From the NCBI GenBank assembly GCA_014379625.1, contig JACMLJ010000089.1, forward strand, positions 40,788 to 104,787: 64,000 nucleotides of DNA, written 5' to 3'. Every line of letters begins with the position of its first letter. Position 1 is the stretch's first letter. Positions 53,410-63,762 of this stretch are shown piece by piece. The translations under genes and the position numbers were made by a program. The stretch is from Ferruginibacter sp. GTDB taxonomy: Bacteria > Bacteroidota > Bacteroidia > Chitinophagales > Chitinophagaceae. The notes beneath the pieces are model-generated. The model did not search any database. It was not told the origin of the DNA and worked only from the letters and a program-made list of their open reading frames with translations.

Positions 53410-56400
53410 CTAACTTTTCCGGTTTTCTGTTACAAATTCCGAAGGGGTAACCTTGTATTGTGCCTTAAAAACCTTGGTGAAATAATTGGGGTTCGCAAAT
53501 CCGGTTTCATAAGCAATCGCGGCAATATTCAAATCGCTTTTTTGAAGCAGGTCTTTAGCCTTTTCCAGTTTTACAGACCGTATAAAATCTACGGGACTTA
53601 CACCCGTGTACTCAAGCAACCGATTGTAAAGCGATGCCCTACTAATGCATAAATGAGTACTGAGCAATTCAACAGACAGTTGTGGATTCGCAATATTTTC
53701 ATAAATATAGGAGAGCGCTTTTTGAAGAAATTTTTCTTTTGCAGATACAGTCTCAGTTTCAGGTAACGCAACAGTTACTTTCCTCGAATAGTTCTCCTTA
53801 AAGAAATCGTTTAGCACCAAAATGTTATGCAACTTAGCCTGTAATACGGCAAAGTCAAATGGTTTGGTCATATAATCGATTGCACCAGACTCCAGGCCAT
53901 CCAGTGCACCGTGGGGAGTGTCAGCCGCTGTAAGCAAGATAAGTGGAATGTGCCTGGTACGTTTGTCTGATTTCAATTTTTGTACCAGCTCCAACCCGTT
54001 CATTACCGGCATTTGTACATCACAAATAATGATATCAGGATGATGGAAAAGGCTACGTTGCCAACCTTCTTTTCCATTGGGGGCTTCAAAAATCTGGTAG
54101 GAAGCCATTAGATTTTCTTTAATATAATAACGGAAATCGTCATCGTCCTCTACAATTAATATGGAAGGTTGCGCCGGATGGGAAGATGCGGGTAGTTTTT
54201 TTATAGTTTCTAGCGGTTCACTTTCTGCTAGTGACTGAATGACCTCCCTGTTTTCCTCTGTATTTTTCAGGATCAGATTAAATTTAAAAGTACTTCCTTT
54301 GCCAGGTTCACTCTCTACCGATACTTTGCCGCCATGCAGCTGAACAAATTCACGGGTGATAGACAAGCCTATGCCGGTACCATGGTTCAAGGTTTGAGTA
54401 CTGGTTTCGTGCTGGAAAAAGCTTTCAAAAATATAAGGCTGATATTCAACCGGTATGCCAATGCCCGAATCGTGGATAGAAACTGTAATGGATGTCGATC
54501 CGGGTATTGGTTCAAGGTCCGACCCGGATAGAACCACAGCAATATTGCCATTTTCCGGAGTAAATTTGAAGGCGTTGGATAAAATATTGAATAAAATACG
54601 CTCCACCTTATCATGATCGAATAGTACAGTTATTCCCTTGACTCCGGCGTAAAAACTGAATTCTATTTTTTTGCGCTTGGCCAGGTCATTGAATGAGTCG
54701 CAAACATCCTTCATGAACGAAACGATATTGCCTTCGCTATATTGAAGCTTAAGCTCCTTTTCCTCCATTTTTCTGAAATCGAGTAACTGGTTTACGAGGT
54801 TTAGCAATCTGCGTGAATTGCGCTTGATCAGGTTGAGCTGGTTTAATAATGCCTCTTCTTTAATATTGCCAATCAGGTTGTCCACAGGACCCATTATAAG
54901 AGAAATGGGCGTTCTGAACTCATGGCTGAGATTGGTTAAAAATTTAATTTTTGCCTGGTCCAGTTTATGCATATACTCCGCTTCCTTTCGTTCCCGTTCA
55001 ATCAATTGGCTGGTTCTTTGTCGCTCCTGTTCGAGCGCAAACCGTGTTTGTATTTTTTTAATACCCAGGTGGCGTATATAAAATAGAATCCCGGCAACTA
55101 ACAGAAGGTAAGCCGCAAATGCGTAGATGGTACGCCAAAACGGGGGGGACACTACCAAACGGATAGACCTGCCCTCTTTGTTCCATATTCCATCATTGTT
55201 GCTTGCACGTACCTGGAATACATATTCTCCCGGAGGAATGTTGGCATAATAGGCACTGTGTTCCTTTCCGGCAGAAACCCAGGTTTTATCAAACCCTTTT
55301 AGTTGGTACTCATACTGGTTTGCTCCAGGTACGGTAAAATCCAGTGCTTCAAACCCAATGGAAAAAGCCTGTTTGTAATTAATGTTAATTGATTCCGCCA
55401 GCAAAATAGACTGATTGATAGGGCCATCCCCGGAGGGTTGCACTGTTTGATTATCAATTTCCAGGCTTGTAAAAACCACGGGGGGAATATTCCGGTTGGT
55501 TTTAAAATCTGCAGGATTAAAATGGTTAAAGCCATTCTGACCTCCAAAGTACAACTCCCCGTCCGGTGCCTTTGTCCCGGCCCGGGGGACAAATGCGCCG
55601 GATTGCAGCCCATTGTGGCTTGTGTAATTTTTAAACTTTTTGGCAACCGGGTCATAACAGCTAAGACCTTTATTGGTACTTACCCAAATATTTCCGATAG
55701 CATCTTCAATGATCTTATGTATACTGCCATTGGCCAATCCATCTTTTTCAGTAAGTGATTCAAACCGGGTGCCTCCCCTTTTCAGCAGGCCAATTCCGTT
55801 ACCGCTGGTTCCTACCCACATATTTCCTTTTCTATCCTGTTTGATAGCCATCACATAATCGCTTGGCAAGCCACTGTTTTGTTTTGTATAAAACCAAAAT
55901 TGTTTACTGCCGGGGTCGAAAACTGCAATACCGGAACCGAAGGAACCTATCCAGATATGCCCGGCGCTATCCTCTTCAAATGAGCGGATAAAATTGCTGT
56001 TGGGGCGGGCCGGATCATTGGGCCTGGATGGGTCAGCCACGTATTTCACTATTGGCCCGCCTGGTGGGCTGATCAGGTTGATTCCGCCGCCATTGGTTCC
56101 AACCCAGATATTGCCTTTGGAATCTTCTTTAAGACAAAATACATCATTGTTGTTCAACTGAGATACTAGGGGTCCGGCAGCGTAGTTTACAAAAGCGCCG
56201 CTAGCGGGATTGTAACGAAACAACCCGTTCGAAAAGGTTCCGATCCAAAGTTGTTCATCCTTTGCCATTTCAAGTGTAAGAACAGTAAGATCATGCTTAT
56301 CGCTTTTTTCCTTAGAGGGTAGATTTACATGTGTTAAGAGACCGGTATTGCGGTCATATAACTGCAGCCCTCCCCCGTCTGTGCCTACAAATACCCCATA

Positions 56401-57522
56401 TTGGTATGCTGCGAAAGAAGTAACGATAGAGGTACGAAGTCCAAAAGGATCAAAAACATTGTATTCCTTCAAATTAAAATAATTGAAGTTTTCATCATAC
56501 TTGTTAACGCCGCCTCTAAATGTTCCCACCCAGTAAATACCCTTGTCAATAAGGATGGAAAGTATGGAACGGCTGCTAATGCTGGCGGTATTTCTTTTGT
56601 CTGGAAGACAGGATGAAATTTTGTTGGTAGAAAGGTCAAAAATATCAAGTCCTTCATTTGTACCTATCCATAACCTGTTACGGGAGTCTACACCCATTGT
56701 AGTGACCGGACTGCTGCTTAAACGGGGAGACCCCGTTGTTGCGGAATGAGTACTGAAACTTCGCCCATCCGGCAATAGCTTTGCCAACCCATTATTGGTT
56801 GCTACCCAAATATTTCCATTTCTGTCTTCTACAATTTTGTTTATCGCATTGCCCGGAAGAGTGCTATCATAATTTTCGTGGTGTTGCAAAATGGCAACGG
56901 TGTTTTTTAAAGGTTCATACAAGTAAATACCGTTGTCGGTACCAATCCAGAGACGGTCCCGTTTGTCTTGTAAAAAATAAGTTACTACCTTGCCGGCCAC
57001 CGCCTTTCTTAATAAACCAAACTTGCCAGTCACCAGTTCTTTTCTTACAGGGTTGATAATATAAAGACCACCAAAACTGGTTATCCAGACATTCCCCTCC
57101 TTATCGCCCCTGATTGCGGTAATTGCAGGCCCAATCTGGGTTGGATCTGTAGCTTTGTAATTATAGATCGAATCTTTTTTCCTGTCCAGGTAACACAGAC
57201 CGCCACCATTTGTGCCAATCCATATAGTCCCATCCAAACTCTCATGAAGGGAGGTGATGTGGTTCACCTTAAGGCCATCAAGATTACCGGGATCATGACG
57301 ATAGCCCTTGAAATTAGTGCCGTCAAAGCGGCTGAGGCCATCTTCTGTAGCCAGCCAGATAAAACCAAATTTATCTTTTATGATATCGTAGACGGTTGCG
57401 GAAGAGAGCCCATCTTTCGTTGAATAGTTGGTAAAACTAATATCGTTCGGCTGACAATCTGCTCCCAGGTTACAAAGCAGCGTAAAAAAAAAGAAAACAC
57501 TTTTGTATAAAAACTCTTTCAT
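53410..57522 (-). CDS. Hybrid two-component system regulator
   Basis: A 1370-residue one-protein sensor-regulator typical of polysaccharide loci. After a signal sequence it has two seven-bladed Reg_prop propellers (repeats such as GTIWIGTNGGGLCYLD, up to about 690), a Y_Y_Y domain at about 700-790, one membrane helix at about 797-815, a HisKA domain with His867 (NLSHEFRTP), a HATPase domain at about 970-1085 (NILSNAFKF, GTGIGLSI), a receiver with Asp1168 (ICDVQMP), and an AraC-type DNA-binding domain from about 1275. It senses an oligosaccharide in the periplasm and activates the locus. Phospho-acceptor residues are intact. Confidence 0.98.
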   Translation of the reverse strand: MKEFLYKSVFFFFTLLCNLGADCQPNDISFTNYSTKDGLSSATVYDIIKDKFGFIWLATEDGLSRFDGTNFKGYRHDPGNLDGLKVNHITSLHESLDGTIWIGTNGGGLCYLDRKKDSIYNYKATDPTQIGPAITAIRGDKEGNVWITSFGGLYIINPVRKELVTGKFGLLRKAVAGKVVTYFLQDKRDRLWIGTDNGIYLYEPLKNTVAILQHHENYDSTLPGNAINKIVEDRNGNIWVATNNGLAKLLPDGRSFSTHSATTGSPRLSSSPVTTMGVDSRNRLWIGTNEGLDIFDLSTNKISSCLPDKRNTASISSRSILSILIDKGIYWVGTFRGGVNKYDENFNYFNLKEYNVFDPFGLRTSIVTSFAAYQYGVFVGTDGGGLQLYDRNTGLLTHVNLPSKEKSDKHDLTVLTLEMAKDEQLWIGTFSNGLFRYNPASGAFVNYAAGPLVSQLNNNDVFCLKEDSKGNIWVGTNGGGINLISPPGGPIVKYVADPSRPNDPARPNSNFIRSFEEDSAGHIWIGSFGSGIAVFDPGSKQFWFYTKQNSGLPSDYVMAIKQDRKGNMWVGTSGNGIGLLKRGGTRFESLTEKDGLANGSIHKIIEDAIGNIWVSTNKGLSCYDPVAKKFKNYTSHNGLQSGAFVPRAGTKAPDGELYFGGQNGFNHFNPADFKTNRNIPPVVFTSLEIDNQTVQPSGDGPINQSILLAESININYKQAFSIGFEALDFTVPGANQYEYQLKGFDKTWVSAGKEHSAYYANIPPGEYVFQVRASNNDGIWNKEGRSIRLVVSPPFWRTIYAFAAYLLLVAGILFYIRHLGIKKIQTRFALEQERQRTSQLIERERKEAEYMHKLDQAKIKFLTNLSHEFRTPISLIMGPVDNLIGNIKEEALLNQLNLIKRNSRRLLNLVNQLLDFRKMEEKELKLQYSEGNIVSFMKDVCDSFNDLAKRKKIEFSFYAGVKGITVLFDHDKVERILFNILSNAFKFTPENGNIAVVLSGSDLEPIPGSTSITVSIHDSGIGIPVEYQPYIFESFFQHETSTQTLNHGTGIGLSITREFVQLHGGKVSVESEPGKGSTFKFNLILKNTEENREVIQSLAESEPLETIKKLPASSHPAQPSILIVEDDDDFRYYIKENLMASYQIFEAPNGKEGWQRSLFHHPDIIICDVQMPVMNGLELVQKLKSDKRTRHIPLILLTAADTPHGALDGLESGAIDYMTKPFDFAVLQAKLHNILVLNDFFKENYSRKVTVALPETETVSAKEKFLQKALSYIYENIANPQLSVELLSTHLCISRASLYNRLLEYTGVSPVDFIRSVKLEKAKDLLQKSDLNIAAIAYETGFANPNYFTKVFKAQYKVTPSEFVTENRKS

Positions 57523-58076
57523 AATTGATTGAATGATACCAATGCATCATTTTTAGCAGGCAATCCGATTTTATTAATGTGTTGATCTGGCGGGTAAAGT
57601 TAATATACAACTGTGAATACAAATGCATGAGCATTGTTGCCAGGAATGGGCGGAAAGCATTTTAACCGGATCTAAAATGATTTTTGCGTTGCAACTAAGG
57701 CGCATGACCGGCTACAGGCTTTAATAGACAATATCTTAGCTTGAAATTAACCGGCATCGCTTTTTTATGCAGAAATGCATGCCTTGACATTATTTTCATA
57801 ATAATATGGATTAATACTATTGCTTCCACCCTAAGTTAAGTGATGGGACAGATATTTGAAATATATACAGGATCAACAGGAAATATATTAAGCGATGGCG
57901 AGTCTGTCACTTTAAACATATTTACCGGTAACAATCACTAACTATTTGTTTGTGATATTAAACCATATTTTACTTATTTCCCATCCACTACTATTTTTGC
58001 GTTTTGGTAAAATTCAGTTCAGGATGGAGATACAACCAACATAATGTCAATCGAAGACTGATAACAAGATCGACTT
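57523..58076. other. Spacer between the regulator and the GH31 cluster
   Basis: No gene is seen in 550 bp, apart from the remnant that begins at 58077. It should hold the regulator promoter, but no TAnnTTTG was found on the minus strand; no hairpin with a T-tract either. Confidence 0.4.
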
Positions 58077-58187
58077 TTATATTTTCAGGATTTGTTTCGC
58101 ATCATAAGTGCCCATTTTCAGCTTACCTGCTGTTTTGCCTTCCCCATCACTGCGATCCTTCACCGATTTTACATTTTCACTACCAGT
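58077..58187 (-). pseudogene. Coding-like C-terminal fragment after GH31
   Basis: A frame different from GH31 reads TGSENVKSVKDRSDGEGK, then TAGKLKMGTYDAKQILKI and a stop at 58077-58079. The GH31 end itself looks normal (YIGKKLVVKM), so this is not its extension, though a 7-T run at 58187-58193 makes a slip possible. It may be the tail of a deleted neighbour gene. Family not recognised. Confidence 0.4.
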
Positions 58188-60631
58188 TTTTTTCCAATGT
58201 AGCTGACCAGCCTGCCTGCTGTTACTGCTTTATTGTCTATGTTATTTGAGCCATTACCAACTACCGCAATATTGAATGTTCTTTTTTGAAGCAATCCGGG
58301 GAAATCACCGTTTCTATCGTTGATGGTTAAACGTTTTTTTGAATCCTCCCAGCTGAATTCAATGGTGGAAAAAAGTCCTTTCTCGTAATTGTAATTATCA
58401 TTCTCATCTTCATAAAGAACAAAATTTCCATTTGCGCCGGGGTAAATGCGGATTTCTAAATCATCCCACTTCTTTTCGGTAGCATATTGTACCTGGGGGC
58501 CAAAAGGAATAATACTTCCCGATCTAATGTAAAGTGGAATCTGATCGATGGTTGTTGCTTTGTCAATTTCCTGGCCGCCATTGATTTTTTCGTTCGTCCA
58601 GAAGTCATACCAGGCAGTTCCTCCGGGAAGATATACTTTTGTAGATTTAGCCGCTGTAAAGTTTACAGATGAACCCTTGCTGTCGGTATTGCCGTCTTTT
58701 TTGTCCCAACCTGTTTCGGCATCTGATTTTAAAATCGCTTCCGAAGTATATTGTGCCTGAACTACCGGTGCTACCAATATGGACTTACCAAACAGGTATT
58801 CGTTATTCATATCTTCCACCTTCTTATCCTTAAAGTCCATCACCAAAGCACGCATAAAAGTAGATTGACCATTGGTTACCGCCCAGGCTGTAGCGTAAAT
58901 GTAAGGTAGCAGGGAATAACGTAAATTAATTGTCTTTGCGATCGCATCGAAGATTGGCTCGCCTTTTTTCCCGAAGTTGTATATTTCGCGGGGTATATCT
59001 GTACCGTGTGAACGCATCATCGGTGTAAATGCCCCGAATTGCAGCCAGCGGACATACAATTCCTGGAACGACGGATTTTTAGCACCTTCACTCCAACCCC
59101 TATTATAGGCGCTTGCAAAAAAGCCCCCGATATCAGTATTCCAATAAGGTATGGCACTCATTGAAAAGTTGAGCCCGGCAGGTATTTGGTTGCGCAATGA
59201 TTGCCAGGAAGAATTGACATCGCCCGACCATGTATTGGCACCATAACGCTGTTGCCCGGCAAATGCTGAACGGGTAAGGATGAATATACGTTTATCAGAA
59301 CTTGCCGCACGTTGATGATCTGACACACCGCCCACCGCCATCAATGGAAAGGCATTACGGACTTTACGGAATGAGCCAAGGTAAGTTTTCAGGTTAAAAT
59401 CTGCAGGTTTGAAATCTAAGTGATCAGGTTCTGATGAATCCATCCACCAGCCGTCAATTCCCAATGAAAAGAGTCCCTTTTGAAGATGCTTCCAGTATAT
59501 ATCCCGTGCTTCAGGGTTGTACGGATCATAAGGTTGTACACCTGATGGATATTCACGATTGGGTGGCCAGGTTTCCAATCCTGATTGTGGCCACGTACCA
59601 AAGTTGAGCAGCATCCCCTTCGGCTGCATTTCGCGAAATTGCTTTGTTTGCGGGCCAAAAGAATTCCAGATGGAAATGATCAGGTGTGCGTTCTGGTTAT
59701 GAATATCATCCACCATTTTTTTAGGGTTAGAAAATTCGGGGTTAAGAAAGTCCATGGCATTCCACAGGTAATTGTTACCCCAGTATTGCCAGTCCTGGAT
59801 AATTCCATCAAGCGGCACACCCAGGTCACGGTATCTTTTAACTACACCCACCAGTTCGTTCTGGCTTTTGTAGCGTTCCTTACTTTGCCAGTAACCGAAA
59901 GTCCACAACGGAAATAAAGGGACCTGCCCGGTAAGCTCCCGCATGCGGGCAATTGATCCATCTATATTTCCACCAAGCATAAAGTAGTAATCAATGCAAT
60001 CGCCAACATCAGATTTAAATGAAGTGCTTTCGGGTTTATCTTCAAAAACCGTTGGTGAATAATTGTCCCAAAACAAGCCGTAACCCTTTGTAGATACAAG
60101 GAAAGGAACATAATCATCTGTATTGCCCTGTACCATATTAATCTTTGCGTTGCGTAAAGACAATTTACCCCGCTGCTGCTGACCTAACCCGTAAATGGCC
60201 TCATCTTTATCAAGCGTAAATGACTGAGATACTTTAAATGTATTGCTGCCCGCATCATCAAATGGCGTAAAAGTTACACCATTTGGTTGTTCCTGCAATA
60301 GTTGTTCACCCTTGTTGGTGGCATATAAAACTTCGCCCGATTTTAAGTTTATGCTAACGTTGATTTTGCCGCTTTTTAGATGAACGACATCCTCTTTTTG
60401 GACGATTACCAGTGCAACTTTTTGTGGGGCTGCAATTACACACAGGCTTTTTTTAGTAAAAGGCCTGTCAATGGGCGATTTCAGTACATGTACAATTGAA
60501 GGTGTATAAAACTGTAACTCAACTTTATTTGTACCAATAGTGGCAGAAATACCAGCAGTGGTTTTTTGGAAAGATTGGGCTTTGCCATCTGCAGCAGCAA
60601 AAAGCAAGGCAACGAAAAAGACTCTTTTCAT
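58169..60631 (-). CDS. GH31 alpha-glycosidase
   Basis: An 820-residue exported enzyme with signal peptide MKRVFFVALLFAAADGKAQ. A galactose-mutarotase-like N-domain is followed by the barrel (DGIIQDWQYWGNNYLWNAMD), with the predicted nucleophile Asp398 in GWWMDSSEPD and acid/base Asp471 in WSGDVNSSW, then beta domains including a DUF5110-like C-terminus (LEIRIYPGANGNFVLYED). The GH31 family includes alpha-glucosidases and alpha-xylosidases; the neighbours (GH43, remnant GH27) favour hemicellulose side-chain removal, such as alpha-xylosidase on xyloglucan, but this is inferred. It lacks the PA14 insert seen in some xyloglucan GH31s. Confidence 0.94.
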   Translation of the reverse strand: MKRVFFVALLFAAADGKAQSFQKTTAGISATIGTNKVELQFYTPSIVHVLKSPIDRPFTKKSLCVIAAPQKVALVIVQKEDVVHLKSGKINVSINLKSGEVLYATNKGEQLLQEQPNGVTFTPFDDAGSNTFKVSQSFTLDKDEAIYGLGQQQRGKLSLRNAKINMVQGNTDDYVPFLVSTKGYGLFWDNYSPTVFEDKPESTSFKSDVGDCIDYYFMLGGNIDGSIARMRELTGQVPLFPLWTFGYWQSKERYKSQNELVGVVKRYRDLGVPLDGIIQDWQYWGNNYLWNAMDFLNPEFSNPKKMVDDIHNQNAHLIISIWNSFGPQTKQFREMQPKGMLLNFGTWPQSGLETWPPNREYPSGVQPYDPYNPEARDIYWKHLQKGLFSLGIDGWWMDSSEPDHLDFKPADFNLKTYLGSFRKVRNAFPLMAVGGVSDHQRAASSDKRIFILTRSAFAGQQRYGANTWSGDVNSSWQSLRNQIPAGLNFSMSAIPYWNTDIGGFFASAYNRGWSEGAKNPSFQELYVRWLQFGAFTPMMRSHGTDIPREIYNFGKKGEPIFDAIAKTINLRYSLLPYIYATAWAVTNGQSTFMRALVMDFKDKKVEDMNNEYLFGKSILVAPVVQAQYTSEAILKSDAETGWDKKDGNTDSKGSSVNFTAAKSTKVYLPGGTAWYDFWTNEKINGGQEIDKATTIDQIPLYIRSGSIIPFGPQVQYATEKKWDDLEIRIYPGANGNFVLYEDENDNYNYEKGLFSTIEFSWEDSKKRLTINDRNGDFPGLLQKRTFNIAVVGNGSNNIDNKAVTAGRLVSYIGKKLVVKM

Positions 60632-60698
60632 TTAATTTTTTATTTTTAAAGAATTATTTAATTTTTAAGTTTGGATGCAGTGAACTTATACAGCACCC

Positions 60699-60899
60699 AA
60701 CATTAATGTAAGACCAGCCGTGATTAACAAGACCGCTTACAACCATTGCATCCGCAGCCCTTTTTACCTTATCTGCCGAAACCTCCGAAGCAAAACAGTT
60801 CCAGCTATTCCACCCCATAGCTGGTGTAAGGGCAATACGATTGCCACTAACTATTTCTAATTTTTTTTCGGTGTTGCCTTTTGCTTTTTTATTTAAATT
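60699..60899 (-). pseudogene. GH27 alpha-galactosidase remnant
   Basis: The 67-residue stretch reads KKAKGNTEKKLEIVSGNRIA, then LTPAMGWNSWNCFASEVSAD and KVKRAADAMVVSGLVNHGWS, then YINV. TP-x-MGWNSWN and the following helix are the hallmark start of GH27. It then breaks off into unrelated sequence (GCCISSLHPN) and a stop. The upstream N-terminal domain and the whole catalytic barrel, including the acidic catalytic pair, are missing. It overlaps the 3' end of the upstream GH43 gene by 11 bp. The gene was removed by deletion on both sides. Confidence 0.85.
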
Positions 60900-62268
60900 G
60901 CCACCAATCAAAATAGAAAAGTTCTTTCTCTCCTTTAAATACAAAGAATATATCATGAATACCTTTGACGTTTTTTACTGGTGCAGAAACGGTTTTCCAA
61001 ACATCCCCTTCGGCAGATGCTGTTATATTTACCATTGCTATTAAGGGGCCGTCAAGGGCATCTGCATGAACTTCAATTTTTCCACCGTACAAAGCGGCAG
61101 TACTTATTTCTACTAATGAAGCGCCCTTTGAAAAATCGGCACCCTGCACTTTAATATAATCACCGTTGTTAATAGATGTGACAAATAACCTGTCTGCTAT
61201 TTTTTTCCCTTTGTTCCAGGAAATATTCCTTTCCCATTCGGTGGCAGCGGCTGTTTTAACCCCTTCACTAAAAGCAATGGTTTCTGCTTCAACTTTATTG
61301 TACGGATTGAGCGTACCAAGTTGCTTAACGCCTGTTTTAGACCAAAATGGCAACTTTGGAATAGTGCCATCCGGATTATAAGTTATTTTTTCTACGCAAA
61401 TGGAACGCCTTTCGTAATGTTTGGCCATGGTTTGCTGCATGATGGCATAATTAAAACCAAATGCATACGAATTGCCTTTGTAATCAATAATGCCCGGGTG
61501 ATTGCCGCTGGATCTTTTATCGCCATCCATAATACTCCCCTTATAAACCCATGGGCCCGTTGGCGAATTGCTCATTGCATAGCCTATGCCTTCGGGGCAG
61601 CAGGTAGATGCATACGCCATATAATAATGGCCATCTCGTTTATAAGCCCAGGGACCTTCCTGGTAATGAAAAGGGTCTGGCTGACCTTTTATTTTAGCAA
61701 TGGAAGTATCTTTTATGATATTGCCCGAATAAGAAATCATATCCTCATTCAGTTTTACGTAATATAAATTGGGATTGCCCCAATACATATAAGCCTGCCC
61801 ATCGTCATCTATAAATACGGTTGGGTCAATATCTTCTCCGCTGTTTTTAATGAGGGGTTTGCCTATAGGGTCTTTGAAAGGACCGTAAGGAGTGTCTCCA
61901 ACAAGCACTCCAATGCCCAGCCCATTTGGCACAGGGCAATACAGATAAAATTTGCCATTGCGCCTGATGCATTGTGCCGCCCATGCACCATTGTCGGTGT
62001 TTACCCATTTAAAGTTTTTTAAAGATGCTACTGCGCCATGGTCTGTCCAGTTTACCATATCAGTTGATGTGTATAATAACCAGTCCTGCATTTTAAAACC
62101 GAATGCATCATCTTCATCATGGCCCGTAAAAAGAAACACGGTGTCATGGTACACCAATGGTGCCGGGTCGGCAGTAAACTTTGTCTGTATAATAGGATTT
62201 TGGGCATTTATCACTGCAGGCATCCACATACTTGCTAAAAAGAGCTTTAATAGCAATGCCGGTTTCAT
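60889..62268 (-). CDS. GH43 glycosidase with C-terminal CBM6-like domain (copy B)
   Basis: A 459-residue exported enzyme with signal peptide ending AVINAQ. The five-bladed propeller has base Asp34 (TADPAPLVYHD), DIDPTVFIDDDG and the acid Glu in YQEGPWAYK. The C-terminal 130 residues (YNKVEAETIAFSEGVKTA to LFYFDWWQFK) form a CBM6-type module. It is a close relative of the neighbouring copy A, so the two arose by tandem duplication. The ATG at 62268 begins the signal peptide; an open frame upstream (to 62331) is not supported. The last codons overlap the GH27 remnant. Confidence 0.93.
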   Translation of the reverse strand: MKPALLLKLFLASMWMPAVINAQNPIIQTKFTADPAPLVYHDTVFLFTGHDEDDAFGFKMQDWLLYTSTDMVNWTDHGAVASLKNFKWVNTDNGAWAAQCIRRNGKFYLYCPVPNGLGIGVLVGDTPYGPFKDPIGKPLIKNSGEDIDPTVFIDDDGQAYMYWGNPNLYYVKLNEDMISYSGNIIKDTSIAKIKGQPDPFHYQEGPWAYKRDGHYYMAYASTCCPEGIGYAMSNSPTGPWVYKGSIMDGDKRSSGNHPGIIDYKGNSYAFGFNYAIMQQTMAKHYERRSICVEKITYNPDGTIPKLPFWSKTGVKQLGTLNPYNKVEAETIAFSEGVKTAAATEWERNISWNKGKKIADRLFVTSINNGDYIKVQGADFSKGASLVEISTAALYGGKIEVHADALDGPLIAMVNITASAEGDVWKTVSAPVKNVKGIHDIFFVFKGEKELFYFDWWQFK

Positions 62269-62358
62269 GATATTTTTTGCAAGCGGATTTAAAATTGCCC
62301 GGTTATTTATAAAGGAACTATTGAGCGTCATTAGCTAATCTTTTATTGTATTGAGATA

Positions 62359-63723
62359 TTATTTCTTACCAAACTGCCAGGAGTTGAAATTGAACAAATT
62401 GCTTTCAGTTCCGTGAAAAACAAAAAATACATCATGCTTCCCTTTGATATTTTTGACCTGGCAGGTTTGCAGTTGCCAGTTGATAAGACTACCGGTAGCT
62501 TTTACATGGAGTGAACCAACAAGGCTGCCTTCAAGACTATCCAGGTGAATTTCAATTGTACCACCATCGGTGAGTGCTGCAAGATTTGCTTCAAAGTTCT
62601 TTGCACCTTTTCCAAAATCCACACTTCGAACTTTAATATAATCGTTGTTATCAATAGCTGTTGCGTAGATGCCTGATTCGTTATCCCCCGCCGTTTCTAT
62701 GCCTTCTTGCCAGGCAATGGTTTCGGCTTCCACACGTTTAAAGGGATTTAAATTTTGATGGCTATTTAAGATGCCGGATGTGGCGGCAATACGCGGTATG
62801 CTTCCATCGGCATTGTAGGTAAATTCTTCCACGCAAACAGAACGGGTAAAACCACCACCGCCGGGCAATGCACCGTTATGATAAAATAAATAAGATCTCC
62901 CTTTGTAATCGATGATGCCCGGGTGATTGGTAAAAGCCCCACCTTTTTTTATAACCGGCATTATCGTATCCCTGTACTTCCACGGACCTGTAGGCGTTGG
63001 CCCGGTGGAATAAGCCAGGTGTTCTGGAACACCACCTGCAGGATATGCCAGGTAATACTGACCCTTTCTTTTATACAACCAGGGGCCTTCTTCATACTCA
63101 CTGGGACGTTTATCTGCATCTTTTATACGCTTGCTAAACCCTTCGGCGTTCAATGGCACCGTTATTATATCCCCGGAATAGGATATCATATCTTCATTCA
63201 GTTTCACGTATTTCAAATATGGATTTCCCCAGTATAAATATGCCTGCCCATTATCGTCAATAAATACAGTTGGATCAATATCACCATTACCGCTATGCAG
63301 CAATGGCTTTCCGAGTGCATCTTCAAAAGGGCCATAAGGACTGGTGGATATAGCCACACCAATAGACATACCCATCGTTTGGTGATTCATTGGCACATAC
63401 CAGTAGAATTTTCCTTTGCGATAAATACATTGGCCGGCCCAGGCATCTTTTTTTGCCCAACTAAAATTTTTAAGAGATAGTGGAGAACCATGGTCTGTCC
63501 AATTTACCATATCAGTGGTGGTGTAACATCTCCAGTCTTTCATAGTAAACCAGGTTGATTTGTCTTCATCGTGGCCCGTGTACAGGTACACGGTATCGTT
63601 ATAAACCATTGGCGCAGGGTCGGCCGTATAAATAGTTTGTATGATGGGGTTCTGCGCATTTAGCTTACCTGCAATGAATATGCAAAGCAGTAAAAGCCAT
63701 TGTTTAAATTGTATTCTTTTCAT
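62359..63723 (-). CDS. GH43 glycosidase with C-terminal CBM6-like domain (copy A)
   Basis: A 454-residue exported enzyme with signal peptide ending GKLNAQ. Base Asp35 (TADPAPMVYND), pKa-setting Asp150 (GDIDPTVFID) and acid Glu212 (YEEGPWLYK) are all in place. The C-terminal CBM6-like part spans about 325-452 (RVEAETIAWQEGIETAG to FNFNSWQFGKK). It acts on arabinose or xylose side groups or ends. It and copy B share the sequence TADPAP, GHDED and MVNWTDHG and lie 90 bp apart. Confidence 0.93.
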   Translation of the reverse strand: MKRIQFKQWLLLLCIFIAGKLNAQNPIIQTIYTADPAPMVYNDTVYLYTGHDEDKSTWFTMKDWRCYTTTDMVNWTDHGSPLSLKNFSWAKKDAWAGQCIYRKGKFYWYVPMNHQTMGMSIGVAISTSPYGPFEDALGKPLLHSGNGDIDPTVFIDDNGQAYLYWGNPYLKYVKLNEDMISYSGDIITVPLNAEGFSKRIKDADKRPSEYEEGPWLYKRKGQYYLAYPAGGVPEHLAYSTGPTPTGPWKYRDTIMPVIKKGGAFTNHPGIIDYKGRSYLFYHNGALPGGGGFTRSVCVEEFTYNADGSIPRIAATSGILNSHQNLNPFKRVEAETIAWQEGIETAGDNESGIYATAIDNNDYIKVRSVDFGKGAKNFEANLAALTDGGTIEIHLDSLEGSLVGSLHVKATGSLINWQLQTCQVKNIKGKHDVFFVFHGTESNLFNFNSWQFGKK

Positions 63724-63762
63724 TATAATTTTCTGTGTAGTTAAATTAATTTCTTTGATACT

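Noticed and set aside
58004..58249. Plus-strand frame of 81 codons
   Set aside because: Antisense shadow of the GH31 3' end and its tail; Cys- and His-rich without a motif.
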